A stretch of 64,000 nucleotides of DNA, taken from Bacteroidota bacterium (lineage in GTDB: Bacteria; Bacteroidota; Bacteroidia; Cytophagales; Cyclobacteriaceae). This document shows positions 8,720 through 17,977 of the stretch, in pieces (within the stretch, counting starts at the first letter, position 1; each line of letters starts with the position of its first letter). The notes under the pieces are model-generated. The model did no database searches. It was not told the DNA's origin and was given only the letters and a program-made list of their open reading frames with translations. A program made the position numbers and the translations under genes. Location: contig JAEZGH010000202.1 of assembly GCA_023417065.1 (NCBI GenBank), positions 62,001 to 126,000 of the forward strand, given 5' to 3'.

Positions 8720-10195
8720 ATGAAAACAAGAATTTTCCACATACTAATCGGAACCCTTGCCATGTGGATCTTCACGGCATGTGAAGAACAGCTTGAGCTG
8801 GATCCGATCTCCGACAACACAACGGCAAACGCTTATAAAACCGGTTCCGATGCTGAAGCCGCCCTGATCGGCGTTTACGATTCTTTTCAGCAGGAATACT
8901 ACATCTGGGATAACATTATTTTCAGTGATGTCATCTCCGACAACTATTATGCTGGTGGCGACAACCCTGAAATATTTGCGGTAGATGATATTGATATCAG
9001 TCCCACAAACAGCAGACTATTCAACAACTGGAGCCAGATCTACAACGCGATATCAAAGGCCAACATCGTGCTGCAGAAAGTGCCGGGAATAGAAGATCCC
9101 TCTTTCTCAACGACGAGAAAAAATCAAATACTCGGTGAAGCATCCTTTCTCAGGGCATATCACTACTACAACCTTGTGAAACTCTGGGGTGGCGTTCCGC
9201 TTGTACTTGAAACCGGCTCTACTGATCCGTCGGTGGTGAATAAACCCCGGGCATCTGAGCTCGAAGTTTACAACCAGATCGTTGCTGACCTCGAGTTCGC
9301 AGTCGCAAATCTTCCCGATACGTATGGCGGCGACGCAAGTGTGAACAAAGCGCGTGCTACGAAAGGTGCAGCCAATGCCTTATTGGCAAAAGTGTGGGCG
9401 CAACGACCGGATCGCGATTATAACAAGGTGCTCGAATATGCTGATGCAGTTATTAGTAGTCCTGCCGGATATACGTTACTTGATAATTACGATCAGCTAT
9501 TCGACGGGAACCACTATAATAACAACGAGTCTATCCTTGAAATACAGTTTACTGGTGGACCGGAAGCAAACTGGGGCCCCCAGCTATTGTTACCTCCATC
9601 ATTAAGCGGTGATACCTGGAGAAAATTTGTAACACCTTCACACGACCTGGTGAATGCCTTTGATGCAGCCGGAGACGATGTCCGCAAGAATGCAACCATT
9701 CTTTTTGAACAGGCACCTTGGGCAGACGAGTTCTGGTCGCTGCAGGTGAATGGGCAAGTCCCCTTTGCCTACAAATGGCGAAGCGCAAACGGCTGGGCCA
9801 GCACTAACAGACAATACATCTTCAGACTGGCTGATATTATCCTGCTAAAGGCGGAGGCGTTAAATGCTTTAGGACGCGTTGAAGAAGCTGCGACTGAAGT
9901 AGACCGCATTCGCGCACGTGTGAGTCTTGATCCTACAACAGCCGCGACGCAGGATGAAATGGCACTTGCCATAGAGACTGAAAGAAGGCTTGAACTTGCA
10001 CAGGAAGGCCAACGGTGGGATGATCTGAAGCGCTATGGTCGCGCTATTGCGGTGATGAGTAACCTTCAGGAAATTGACCTCCGGACAAATACTACGAAAC
10101 AATACCCCGTCACTGAAGAAAAATTATTGCTTCCGATTCCCCAATCGGAAAGAAACCGCAATCCGAACCTTGCTCAGAATCCGGGGTATAACTAA
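8720..10195 (+). CDS. SusD/RagB-type glycan-binding lipoprotein (locus 1)
   Basis: A 491-residue surface lipoprotein. The signal peptide ends in a lipobox (MWIFTAC, Cys20) followed by acidic EEQLELDPIS, which fits surface export signals in this phylum. N-terminal TPR-like helices carry the family signature (LGEASFLRAYHYYNLVKLWG at about 138-157) and the C-terminal RagB/SusD domain ends with ERRLELAQEGQRWDDLKRYG and LLPIPQSERNRNPNL. SusD caps the SusC barrel and binds the oligosaccharide. It lies directly behind susC and 15 bases before the SusE-like gene. The substrate cannot be read from this protein; the neighbouring GH30 enzymes point to a beta-glucan. Confidence 0.95.
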   Translation: MKTRIFHILIGTLAMWIFTACEEQLELDPISDNTTANAYKTGSDAEAALIGVYDSFQQEYYIWDNIIFSDVISDNYYAGGDNPEIFAVDDIDISPTNSRLFNNWSQIYNAISKANIVLQKVPGIEDPSFSTTRKNQILGEASFLRAYHYYNLVKLWGGVPLVLETGSTDPSVVNKPRASELEVYNQIVADLEFAVANLPDTYGGDASVNKARATKGAANALLAKVWAQRPDRDYNKVLEYADAVISSPAGYTLLDNYDQLFDGNHYNNNESILEIQFTGGPEANWGPQLLLPPSLSGDTWRKFVTPSHDLVNAFDAAGDDVRKNATILFEQAPWADEFWSLQVNGQVPFAYKWRSANGWASTNRQYIFRLADIILLKAEALNALGRVEEAATEVDRIRARVSLDPTTAATQDEMALAIETERRLELAQEGQRWDDLKRYGRAIAVMSNLQEIDLRTNTTKQYPVTEEKLLLPIPQSERNRNPNLAQNPGYN

Positions 10196-10210
10196 ACCAA
10201 CTATGTTGAA

Positions 10211-11971
10211 ATGCATATGAAAAATCTCATCAGATATTTCTTGTTACTGACAGCGCCCTGCATGGTTTGGTCGTGCGGTGAAGATGAAAATATGGATCCT
10301 GTAGGAGACTGGGAACTGGCAAACCCGACACTGACCTCACCGGCAGAGGGCACTGCTCTCATACTCGATCAAAGTCAGCCGGATGCAGCGATACAATTCG
10401 GCTGGGAGCCTGCCGTCGCAAGTAATCGTTTCCTTGTGTCGTATAAAGTTTACCTCGTTCCGGCTGAAGCTGAAGGCATTGACGACCCTATTCTCGAGTT
10501 GACTCCCGGCAACAGTGGTCGCGATCGAACGGTGTCGGTTACAGCAGACCAACTCGACTACGCCCTATGGGCGCGCTGCTACCCTGCAGGTGCTGCTGCA
10601 CAGGTGGAGTGGGTTGTGCAGGCTTCGGCGATTGAAAAGTCAGTGACAGTTTCCTCTCCGCTCACGGTCACACGGTTTGCCGATGAACGCATGCCTGATG
10701 CACTGTATATTTCAGGTGCAGCCACCGAAGCGGGAGCAAACCCTTCTGACGCAACGCCTATGCGCGCGAGGACGAATGCTGAAGGCGATCCTACCGGAGT
10801 CTTTGATGTATACATCACGCTTACGGAAGGAGAAACATTTCATTTCCTCGACAGAGCCGCTGCCGGTGCAAAAGTATTCGGTGGAAGTGACGGCGCAATG
10901 GCAGGTTGTGGTACACCTATCGCCGCTCCTGAAACAGGTCAGTATCGCGTGACGGTGGACTTCAATGACAATACGTACACGCTATGGAAAGTCGAGAACT
11001 GGAGTGTGGTCGGCGATGCCTTTGAAGGCGGATGGGGTGGTGACGTACCACTCGCCTATAAGGGTAATGGCATCTGGGAATCAAAAGTTAATTTTCTGTC
11101 ACCGAACGCGGGCTGGATTTTCCGCGCTAATGGTGACTGGGCTTATATCATGAAACGTATTCCGGGGACTGTTTCGCCGGGAGGGCTCAGCGGTAAGGTG
11201 TTTATGGAAAGCGAAGCCAGTGACGCCGGAGTTGACGTTGAAGATCTCAGTATTGACGGGTCCGGTATGCATACTATCACGCTCGACCTGCGCGCAGATC
11301 AGTATAGTTTCACGATTGTACCAGAAGCGGTTGAGCCCGGAGACAACGTAGCGCTCATCGGTAAAAGCGCCAACCCTACCGCGGATCAGGTGATGGGCAA
11401 TTTCGACTTCGGTATGTATGATACCCCCAACCAGTTGTATCTTGTGTCGAATGGTACGATGGTAGCTGAATTCACAAAGAACGGGAATAGCTTTACGACG
11501 GATTTCATCGCACTCGAGCAAAGCAAGCAATATATCCTTAACTCGGCCAGTGATGGTTCAGGTACTACATACAATGAAGTGGGTGATGGCACCATTGCCG
11601 TTGACCACGATCAGGCGTACCAGTTGACCGTCGACTTTGAAACTGGCAAATTGAATTGGAAACACTACAATCTTAAAGTATTCCATTGGGATGAAGATGG
11701 CGGCGGATGGGATCAACGGAATGAGTATCCGATGACGTACGTTCACCCATATACGTTCAGCGCGGAAGGTATTCAATTGACTGCAGGGTATCATATAAAG
11801 CTGAATTCGCCCTGGGAAGTTCAGTTCGGAACATCGGCAACAGCCCTCACGGGTACAATGACCAACGGTGGAGATAACTTCACTGGTATCAGTCAGAGTG
11901 GTGTTTACAACGTGTCGATTGAAGTTAACGACGACTTCTCGTCAGGTGAATACGAATTCGTGAAACAATAG
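10211..11971 (+). CDS. SusE/SusF-like surface glycan-binding lipoprotein
   Basis: A 586-residue lipoprotein with lipobox MVWSC followed by GEDENMD. The N-terminal Ig-like region (LTSPAEGTALILD..., about residues 35-115) resembles the SusE N-terminal domain, followed by repeated beta domains with SusE/F-like phrases (residues about 150-250, 260-370, 375-480 and 490-586, e.g. YRVTVDFNDNTYTLWKV, MHTITLDLRADQYSFTIV, YQLTVDFETGKLNWKHY). These repeats look like starch-binding-type modules arranged in tandem. The likely role is a surface glycan-binding protein that works with the SusCD pair. Two start codons are possible (ATG 10211 and 10217). A GC-rich hairpin follows the stop, before the GH30 genes. 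Confidence 0.85.
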   Translation: MHMKNLIRYFLLLTAPCMVWSCGEDENMDPVGDWELANPTLTSPAEGTALILDQSQPDAAIQFGWEPAVASNRFLVSYKVYLVPAEAEGIDDPILELTPGNSGRDRTVSVTADQLDYALWARCYPAGAAAQVEWVVQASAIEKSVTVSSPLTVTRFADERMPDALYISGAATEAGANPSDATPMRARTNAEGDPTGVFDVYITLTEGETFHFLDRAAAGAKVFGGSDGAMAGCGTPIAAPETGQYRVTVDFNDNTYTLWKVENWSVVGDAFEGGWGGDVPLAYKGNGIWESKVNFLSPNAGWIFRANGDWAYIMKRIPGTVSPGGLSGKVFMESEASDAGVDVEDLSIDGSGMHTITLDLRADQYSFTIVPEAVEPGDNVALIGKSANPTADQVMGNFDFGMYDTPNQLYLVSNGTMVAEFTKNGNSFTTDFIALEQSKQYILNSASDGSGTTYNEVGDGTIAVDHDQAYQLTVDFETGKLNWKHYNLKVFHWDEDGGGWDQRNEYPMTYVHPYTFSAEGIQLTAGYHIKLNSPWEVQFGTSATALTGTMTNGGDNFTGISQSGVYNVSIEVNDDFSSGEYEFVKQ

Positions 11972-11982
11972 AATCCTAACCA

Positions 11983-12006
11983 TAGCCCGGACCTATGCCC
12001 GGGCTA
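11983..12006 (+). promoter_or_regulatory. Intra-operon GC-rich hairpin
   Basis: TAGCCCGG (11983-11990) and CCGGGCTA (11999-12006) form a perfect 8-bp stem with an 8-base loop, placed in the 37-base gap between the SusE-like gene and the first GH30 gene. No T-run follows, so it is not an intrinsic terminator. It could protect the upstream mRNA from 3' exonucleases and so raise transporter mRNA over enzyme mRNA. Confidence 0.45.
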
Positions 12007-12008
12007 CA

Positions 12009-13451
12009 ATGGAGATGAAAAGAATGAAATACATACTATCTGCCTTGCTACTCACATTTGCTGGCGGCATCCTGATTTCCTGCGAAAACAAAAAGAGTGG
12101 TAATGAAAAGGCACAGGCTGAAAGCGTGGAAGTCTGGCTGACTACTCCCGACAAAAAGAATTTGTTTTCGCAGGCCCCGGGACTGGAATTTGTCGAAAAG
12201 CAATTGGATCTCCCTGCAATAGTAATAGACCGGACTGAACGGTTTCAGACGGTAGATGGATTCGGATACACGCTCACCGGAGGAAGTGCATGGCTGATGC
12301 ACCAGATGCTTTCTGCTGAAAACCGCGCTGCACTGATCCGCGAGCTATTTTCAACTGACAGCACCGGCATCGGCGTGAGCTATTTGCGTATTTCAGTAGG
12401 CGCATCAGACCTTGATGCAAGAGTATTTTCATACAACGATATGCCTGATGGAAAGACAGATCCTGAATTGAAGCAGTTTTCAATAGCGCCCGACGAAACC
12501 CATCTTATTCCTGTCCTGCAGGAAATCCTCGCTGTGGATCCTTCGATCAAAATAATGGGCAGCCCATGGTCAGCACCAGCGTGGATGAAGACAAACAATA
12601 GTCCGAAGGGAGGTAGCTTAAAACCCCAGTACTATGGCGCGTATGCGCAGTATCTGGTTAAATACATCGAGGCCATGGCAAACGCCGGAATAACCATTGA
12701 CGCGATTACCATTCAGAATGAGCCCGAGAATCCGAAGAACAATCCCAGTATGGTGATGACAGCCGAAGAACAGGCGGACTTTGTCAAGAATCATCTGGGA
12801 CCAGCGTTTCAGAAGTCGGCTATCAAGACGAAGATTGTTGTCTTTGATCACAACTGCGACAATCCTGACTATCCCATTGCTATTCTCAACGATCCGGGAG
12901 CTAAGAAATGGGTGGATGGCTCCGCTTTCCACCTCTACCTGGGGGAAATCGAGGCGATGAGCAAGGTCCACGAAGCGCATCCCGACAAGAATCTTTACTT
13001 CACAGAGCAGTGGACTTCCCCGGAAGGTTCGTTTAACGGCGACCTCAAATGGCACACGAAAAATCTTACCATTGGTGCGATGCGAAACTGGAGCCGCACA
13101 GTATTGGAATGGAACCTCGCTGCGGATCCGGAATTTCAACCCCACACCGATGATGGAGGCTGCACACAGTGTCTTGGTGCGCTTACTATTGATGGCAACA
13201 GCATAACGCGGAACGTTTCGTACTACATCATCGCGCATGCATCAAAATTTGTAAGGCCAGGTTCAGTCCGGATAGCATCAAGTATTTTGCCCGGTATCCC
13301 GAACGTGGCGTTTGAAACACCTGATGAAAGGATCGTTCTGATTGCGCTCAATGACAGCGAGGATACGAAAGAATTTCTGTTAGACGATGGTTCAAAAATT
13401 GCGCATGCAGTTCTTGAACCCGGCGCTGTAGCAACCTATGTGTGGAAATAA
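12009..13451 (+). CDS. GH30 family glycoside hydrolase, lipoprotein (copy 1)
   Basis: A 480-residue GH30 enzyme. The signal peptide ends in a lipobox (GGILISC), so the protein is membrane-anchored. The GH30 opening (FQTVDGFGYTLTGGSAWLM) is followed by the (beta/alpha)8 barrel with acid/base E238 in TIQNEPENP and nucleophile E333 in LYFTEQW, and a C-terminal beta domain ending AVLEPGAVATYVWK. GH30 members include glucosylceramidases, beta-1,6-glucanases and xylanases. In Bacteroides, a SusCD locus for beta-1,6-glucan uses a GH30 of the glucanase branch, so beta-1,6-glucan is a reasonable but unproven substrate. The same frame continues into the next gene after TAA. ATG 12009 or 12015 (MKRMKY) may start it; the second gives a more usual signal peptide. 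Confidence 0.92.
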   Translation: MEMKRMKYILSALLLTFAGGILISCENKKSGNEKAQAESVEVWLTTPDKKNLFSQAPGLEFVEKQLDLPAIVIDRTERFQTVDGFGYTLTGGSAWLMHQMLSAENRAALIRELFSTDSTGIGVSYLRISVGASDLDARVFSYNDMPDGKTDPELKQFSIAPDETHLIPVLQEILAVDPSIKIMGSPWSAPAWMKTNNSPKGGSLKPQYYGAYAQYLVKYIEAMANAGITIDAITIQNEPENPKNNPSMVMTAEEQADFVKNHLGPAFQKSAIKTKIVVFDHNCDNPDYPIAILNDPGAKKWVDGSAFHLYLGEIEAMSKVHEAHPDKNLYFTEQWTSPEGSFNGDLKWHTKNLTIGAMRNWSRTVLEWNLAADPEFQPHTDDGGCTQCLGALTIDGNSITRNVSYYIIAHASKFVRPGSVRIASSILPGIPNVAFETPDERIVLIALNDSEDTKEFLLDDGSKIAHAVLEPGAVATYVWK

Positions 13452-13457
13452 ACCTCT

Positions 13458-14942
13458 TTGAATTTGTTGACCTTAAGTTACGACTGGAACAGACTCGCAA
13501 GTTATATCGCAGTATTACCTGTCTATATCTTCCTGATCGCATGTGGCGATAAGGATCCTGGTCCAAAACCGCCGCCACCACCCAGTGACGTCGAAGTTGG
13601 CAAGGCAGCATACTGGATTACGACGGGCGATCAGACGCGCTTGCTCAGCAGGGAGAATGATATTTCAATCATTGAAGAGAAGGCAACCAATTTGCCAACG
13701 GTGACAGTCAATCGCGACCAGGTCTTCCAGGAAATCGAAGGCTTCGGTGCGGCGCTTACGGGATCGTCAGCTTATCTGATCAACCAAAAACTCAATAGCT
13801 CGCAACGTCAGGCGCTGCTGCGCGACTTGTTTGACAAGGACTCCGGCATAGGTATGAGTGCTTTGCGGCTTACGATTGGTGCATCCGACTTTTCGCTGAA
13901 GGACTATACGTACAATGACCTGGCTCCGGGCGAGACGGACTATGAGCTCAATTATTTTTCTATTGACTACGAACGAACTGATTTGCTACCAGTACTGAAG
14001 CAGATCAGCAATCTTTCGTCAGATATCACGCTCATCGCTTCGCCCTGGACTGCTCCGGCGTGGATGAAAACGAACGGAAGCCTGCATGGCGGAAGTCTGA
14101 AGACGGAAGCCTACGACGTGTACGCAGATTACTTCGTACGGTATTTGGACGAAATGGACAAAGAAGGTATTACCATTGATGCTATCACTATTCAGAATGA
14201 ACCGCTACACACGGCAGGATATCCATCCATGGGAATGAGTGCTGACGAACAGAATACATTTATTAAGTCGCACCTGGGGCCGGCGTTTACCGATGCGTCA
14301 CGCGATACCAGGATCATTATTTATGATCACAACTGGGACAATACCCAGTATGCGCTCTCAATGCTGAATGACGCTGCAACGAAACCGTATGTGGCCGGGA
14401 CTGCGTTCCACGCCTATGCTGGCAACGTGTCGGCCATGAGTGTAGTCAGGAATGCGCATCCCGATAAAGGGATTTATTTTACCGAAATATCGGGCGGATC
14501 GTGGTCGACGGATTTCAGCAGCAACCTTCAATGGAATATGGCCAACATCTTCATAGGAGGGACAAAAAACTGGGCGAAGACTGCCTTGCTGTGGAACCTC
14601 GCGCTGGATGAAAATGCCGGCCCTACAAATAACGGCTGCACGGACTGCCGGGGTGTCGTTACGATTAATTCCAATACCGGTACGGTAACCAGAAATGTTG
14701 AGTACTATTCCATAGCACATTTCTCGAAGTTTATCCGGAATGGTGCGGATCGTATCGCCACAGCCGTATCAGGACAGGTTTCGGGTACCGACCACGTTGC
14801 ATTCGTCAATCCGGATTCAAGCAGGATTATCGTTTTTTCGAATGCAGGAAATGCGCAGCAGAGCCTGGTTGTAAAGGACGGCGGCAGACAGTTTACGGTC
14901 CTGCTACCCGCAGCGTCAGTTGTTACGGTAGCATGGGAATGA
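13458..14942 (+). CDS. GH30 family glycoside hydrolase, lipoprotein (copy 2)
   Basis: A 494-residue paralogue of the gene before it, with aligned phrases throughout (PSMGMSADEQ, LGPAFTDAS, NAHPDKGIYFTE). The catalytic pair is E248 (TIQNEPLH) and E343 (IYFTEISGG), the same 95-residue spacing as copy 1. A lipobox (FLIAC) follows a hydrophobic segment, then a proline-rich tether (PGPKPPPPPSD). No ATG lies before the lipobox: TTG 13458, 13464 or 13467 must be used. The gene is in the same frame as copy 1, separated by TAA plus six bases, so initiation is probably coupled to termination upstream. The two enzymes probably split work on the same glycan, one being endo-acting or preferring a different chain length; this is inference. 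Confidence 0.9.
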   Translation: MNLLTLSYDWNRLASYIAVLPVYIFLIACGDKDPGPKPPPPPSDVEVGKAAYWITTGDQTRLLSRENDISIIEEKATNLPTVTVNRDQVFQEIEGFGAALTGSSAYLINQKLNSSQRQALLRDLFDKDSGIGMSALRLTIGASDFSLKDYTYNDLAPGETDYELNYFSIDYERTDLLPVLKQISNLSSDITLIASPWTAPAWMKTNGSLHGGSLKTEAYDVYADYFVRYLDEMDKEGITIDAITIQNEPLHTAGYPSMGMSADEQNTFIKSHLGPAFTDASRDTRIIIYDHNWDNTQYALSMLNDAATKPYVAGTAFHAYAGNVSAMSVVRNAHPDKGIYFTEISGGSWSTDFSSNLQWNMANIFIGGTKNWAKTALLWNLALDENAGPTNNGCTDCRGVVTINSNTGTVTRNVEYYSIAHFSKFIRNGADRIATAVSGQVSGTDHVAFVNPDSSRIIVFSNAGNAQQSLVVKDGGRQFTVLLPAASVVTVAWE

Positions 14943-14949
14943 TTGGGCG

Positions 14950-15567
14950 CTAACATGTCTCGAGTTCGCGGAGTATATTCTTCCGCGCCTGGTCCTCGAA
15001 CTGTTCGCGAAATTCCGAAGTCTTGAAAATAAAATCCATGTCGAGGAAGTGCTGAAGCACTTTTTTTCTGCCTGGATTGTAAAGGATGTCAGGAATCATA
15101 CGATATTCTTTTCTCACATTGTTTGCATACTCATCATAGGCAGACGGTTTCGCGCCAAGTATACCTAGATCTGCATCGGTGAAAAAATTCGTTTCATCGT
15201 CAGAAGCAGTGTGTGTCTTTGTGGCCAGAATGAGCTCCTGACAACGCTTAATCAATAATTCGTCCACGCCAAGTTTCGAAAGGGCTTTTGCCGCAAAAGC
15301 CGAACTGCGTTCTTCGTTGTCTTTCCGGATCGGGTTGTAAACAATGTCGTGGTAGGCAGTGGCGAATACGATCGCATCCCAGTTGGTAAACCTTTCCTTC
15401 ATGGGAAGCAGCGCCTTGATCAGATAGTCGAGGTGAGTGAGGGTATGGTAATATCTCCCGCTGACGCTGTGACGCGAAATGATTTCATTGTGCAGCGATT
15501 CCACCAGTGAATTATCGGAAGAATAACGACTTGCGCTGGAGGTGAAATGTTCTGAAAGAGTGTCCAT
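14950..15567 (-). CDS. HD-superfamily metal-dependent phosphohydrolase
   Basis: A 205-residue protein of the predicted HD phosphohydrolase group (COG4339-type). Motifs: RYYHTLTHLDYL near residues 38-49, FATAYHDIVYNP near 68-79 (the His-Asp pair that gives the fold its name) and NEERSSAFA near 83-92, followed by the DADLGILGA motif near 130-138. These coordinate a metal ion in HD enzymes that hydrolyse phosphate esters; the substrate of this group is unknown. There is no signal peptide, so it is cytoplasmic. It converges on the GH30 gene with 7 bases between stops and is preceded, 2 bases away, by the exported-protein gene, probably in one transcript. Confidence 0.85.
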   Translation of the reverse strand: MDTLSEHFTSSASRYSSDNSLVESLHNEIISRHSVSGRYYHTLTHLDYLIKALLPMKERFTNWDAIVFATAYHDIVYNPIRKDNEERSSAFAAKALSKLGVDELLIKRCQELILATKTHTASDDETNFFTDADLGILGAKPSAYDEYANNVRKEYRMIPDILYNPGRKKVLQHFLDMDFIFKTSEFREQFEDQARKNILRELETC

Positions 15568-15569
15568 GG

Positions 15570-16346
15570 TTAGCGTGATTCTTGCCGGTCACTCAAATAT
15601 CGCTTCAGATTCCATTGTTGACGCCGTTCAGAAGGTGATAGTTCCGGATTGCGTTCTTTATATTCCTCATAGTAGAAGCCCTCGCATTCGATGACCTTGT
15701 AGTACTGGAGCACGACGTCAGTCAATTTTTGGGTTGAAAAATATTCCGTTGCCGGAAAATCATCCGGCAATGCATTATTGAGTAGTCGGTAGCATAGCAG
15801 GTATCCATGCAGATCAAAGTTTCCAGCTCTTTCATCAGACGAGTCGAAGTGGAACGTTTTTAGTTCACCATTTATCAGCAGCTGAACGTCTATTCTCACA
15901 CCCCCTATCACCATCGCCCGGCGCATTAAATGAGGTTGGCAGAAGTTGAAGGAGTCAGTATTAATCAGGATTTGTCCGGGAAGTTCGTATATCAGCGCAA
16001 ACGCCGGGTCAGACTGACGTTTACGGATCATTGATTCATCGGCATGAAATGATGAAATCGGAAAGGATTTCTTGTTTGTATTAAGCCATTCCTCAACGGT
16101 TGCGCGGGCGCTCGGGGATATGGCCACATTTTTACGAAGTGCGATCGTTTTCCTTTCCTGAGAGTAGGTTTTCGTTTCGAGATTGCCCTCGTTACCCCGT
16201 TTGTATTGTATCGTGAACTGATCGCGACGGCCCTTTTTCGTGGGTGGCTCGTCATGCTGCTGGACAATAACGGTAACCTGCTCAATATGCTGACAGATAG
16301 CACTTGGTGCCATGATCAGCACCATCAGGGTCAGGTAATATTTCAT
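15570..16346 (-). CDS. Hypothetical exported protein
   Basis: A 258-residue protein with a signal peptide (MKYYLTLMVLIMAPSAICQ) and no family I can name. The mature part is polar, with a basic N-terminal stretch (TKKGRRDQFTIQYKRG) and a C-terminal segment rich in charged residues (ERNPELSPSERRQQWNLKRY). There is a possible disulfide-forming pair in the middle. ATG 16346 starts just after the last residue of the hydrophobic core would require. Two bases separate it from the HD gene downstream, so the two are likely co-transcribed, although the products act in different compartments. The coding call rests on length, signal peptide and spacing. Confidence 0.7.
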   Translation of the reverse strand: MKYYLTLMVLIMAPSAICQHIEQVTVIVQQHDEPPTKKGRRDQFTIQYKRGNEGNLETKTYSQERKTIALRKNVAISPSARATVEEWLNTNKKSFPISSFHADESMIRKRQSDPAFALIYELPGQILINTDSFNFCQPHLMRRAMVIGGVRIDVQLLINGELKTFHFDSSDERAGNFDLHGYLLCYRLLNNALPDDFPATEYFSTQKLTDVVLQYYKVIECEGFYYEEYKERNPELSPSERRQQWNLKRYLSDRQESR

Positions 16347-16485
16347 TGGGGAACAATTTGCAGGAAAATAATACTATCCTCCCCGCTAAACAATGGCCGG
16401 AGACGGGATGCGAACGCGGTTGAAATGATGATTTTTATCATACCGGATTTGGCTCCATTTATATTGGTTGCGCCTTGTTTTGCCT

Positions 16486-17730
16486 ATGTCGTCAAGAAAT
16501 CAGTTCCTCGAGATTATGGCTCCGGCCGGATCATTTGAAGCCCTTCAGGCAGCTCTCAAAGCCGGCGCCGATTCAATCTATTTCGGAGTAGAACAACTCA
16601 ATATGCGGGCGCGGTCGTCCAATAACTTCACGCTGGATGATGTCGGCGAAGTAGTGCGCGTCTGCCGCGAAAAAGGTGCGCGGGCCTATATCACGCTCAA
16701 TACCGTCATTTACGACCACGACATCAACCTCATGAAGCGCATTATCGACAAAGCTCGCGAGGATGGTATTTCTGCTATCATTGCGTCTGATCATGCCGTA
16801 ATGGCCTATGCGAAAAAGGTTGGCCTGCCGGTCCATATCTCAACACAAGCCAACATCACCAATATCGAAAGCGTTGAATTCTATTCCGCGTATGCAGATG
16901 TCATGGTGATGTCACGCGAGCTGACACTGGCACAGGTCACATCTATTGCCGACGAAATCCGCCGCAGGGAAGTAACCGGTCCTTCGGGCAACCTCGTGCG
17001 CCTGGAAATCTTTGCGCACGGCGCGCTGTGTATGGCGGTTTCCGGGAAGTGTTACCTGAGCCTTCATTCACACAACGCCTCGGCTAATCGCGGAGCGTGT
17101 ATCCAAAACTGCCGCCGTGAATACATCGTCACCGACAGGGAAGATGGATTCGAATATGAGCTGGACAACGAGTACATCATGAGTGCAAAAGACCTTTGCA
17201 CGATAGACTTTCTTGACAAGATCGCGGCAACCGGAGTGTCAATCCTGAAAATCGAAGGTCGCGGCCGGTCAGCCGACTACGTTTATACAACGACACGATG
17301 CTACCGCGAAGCCGTTGACGCCATAGCAAACGAATCCTATTCTGAAGAAATGGTCCAGGAATGGAAGGAACGCCTTTCAACAGTGTTCAACCGCGGTTTC
17401 TGGGATGGCTATTATCTCGGCCGCAAGTTGGGTGAGTGGAGCGACAACTATGGCTCGAAAGCCACAGAGAAGAAGCTGTTTCTCGGGAGTGGTGTTAAGT
17501 TCTTCGATAAGATCAAAGTCGGAGAGTTTCAGCTGCAAACGCATTCCCTTGCCTGTGGCGACGAAGTGATGATTACCGGTCCGCGCACTGGCTTCATTCG
17601 CACTACGGTGTCTGAACTTCGCGTCGACGATGTACAGGTTCAAAGTGTCGCCAAAGGGATGACGTTCTCCATGCCCCTGCCCGAAGCTATCCGGAGAAAT
17701 GATAAGTTATACAAGATCGTCAAGGCATGA
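16486..17730 (+). CDS. U32 family protein (TrhP/RlhA-type)
   Basis: A 414-residue member of peptidase family U32. The family signature is seen intact as LEIFAHGALCMAVSGKCYLS. Cysteines C182, C189, C205 and C209 (GACIQNCRREY) have the spacing expected for an iron-sulfur cluster site. The start follows MAPAGSFEALQAALKAGADS, the usual TIM-barrel opening. Although named as collagenases, characterised bacterial members (E. coli TrhP/YegQ and RlhA) act in hydroxylation of tRNA uridine 34 or 23S rRNA cytidine, with prephenate as an indirect requirement. ATG 16486 is preferred to TTG 16468. The stop overlaps the start of the ferredoxin gene (ATGA), which suggests coupled synthesis and a shared function. 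Confidence 0.9.
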   Translation: MSSRNQFLEIMAPAGSFEALQAALKAGADSIYFGVEQLNMRARSSNNFTLDDVGEVVRVCREKGARAYITLNTVIYDHDINLMKRIIDKAREDGISAIIASDHAVMAYAKKVGLPVHISTQANITNIESVEFYSAYADVMVMSRELTLAQVTSIADEIRRREVTGPSGNLVRLEIFAHGALCMAVSGKCYLSLHSHNASANRGACIQNCRREYIVTDREDGFEYELDNEYIMSAKDLCTIDFLDKIAATGVSILKIEGRGRSADYVYTTTRCYREAVDAIANESYSEEMVQEWKERLSTVFNRGFWDGYYLGRKLGEWSDNYGSKATEKKLFLGSGVKFFDKIKVGEFQLQTHSLACGDEVMITGPRTGFIRTTVSELRVDDVQVQSVAKGMTFSMPLPEAIRRNDKLYKIVKA

Positions 17731-17951
17731 CGTTGCGTATTATCCATTATCGCGAGAAGTGTATAGGCTGTAATGCCTGTGTAGAGGCAGCCCCGGCGCG
17801 GTGGCGGATGTCACGTAAGGATGGCAAGAGCACACTTGTGGGCGGTACAACCAAAAAGGGTATTCAGTCCGTTGTCGTTCATAGCGATGAACTGGACGAA
17901 TGCCGCCGCGCTGCGATGAACTGTCCGGTGAACGTTATCCGAATCAGCTGA
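17727..17951 (+). CDS. Small 4Fe-4S ferredoxin
   Basis: A 74-residue protein with a single-cluster ferredoxin pattern: CIGCNAC near residues 12-18 and CP near 65-66 (MNCPVNVIRIS), plus an additional Cys at about 59 that may pair in a disulfide. It lacks a signal peptide, so it is cytosolic. The ATG overlaps the stop of the U32 gene by four bases (ATGA), making translational coupling likely. A simple reading is that it supplies electrons to, or helps assemble the cluster of, the U32 protein; this is inference. It ends 26 bases before the convergent PQQ gene. Confidence 0.9.
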   Translation: MTLRIIHYREKCIGCNACVEAAPARWRMSRKDGKSTLVGGTTKKGIQSVVVHSDELDECRRAAMNCPVNVIRIS

Positions 17952-17977
17952 TCCCCACAAGCCGATTCCCTTTCGAA

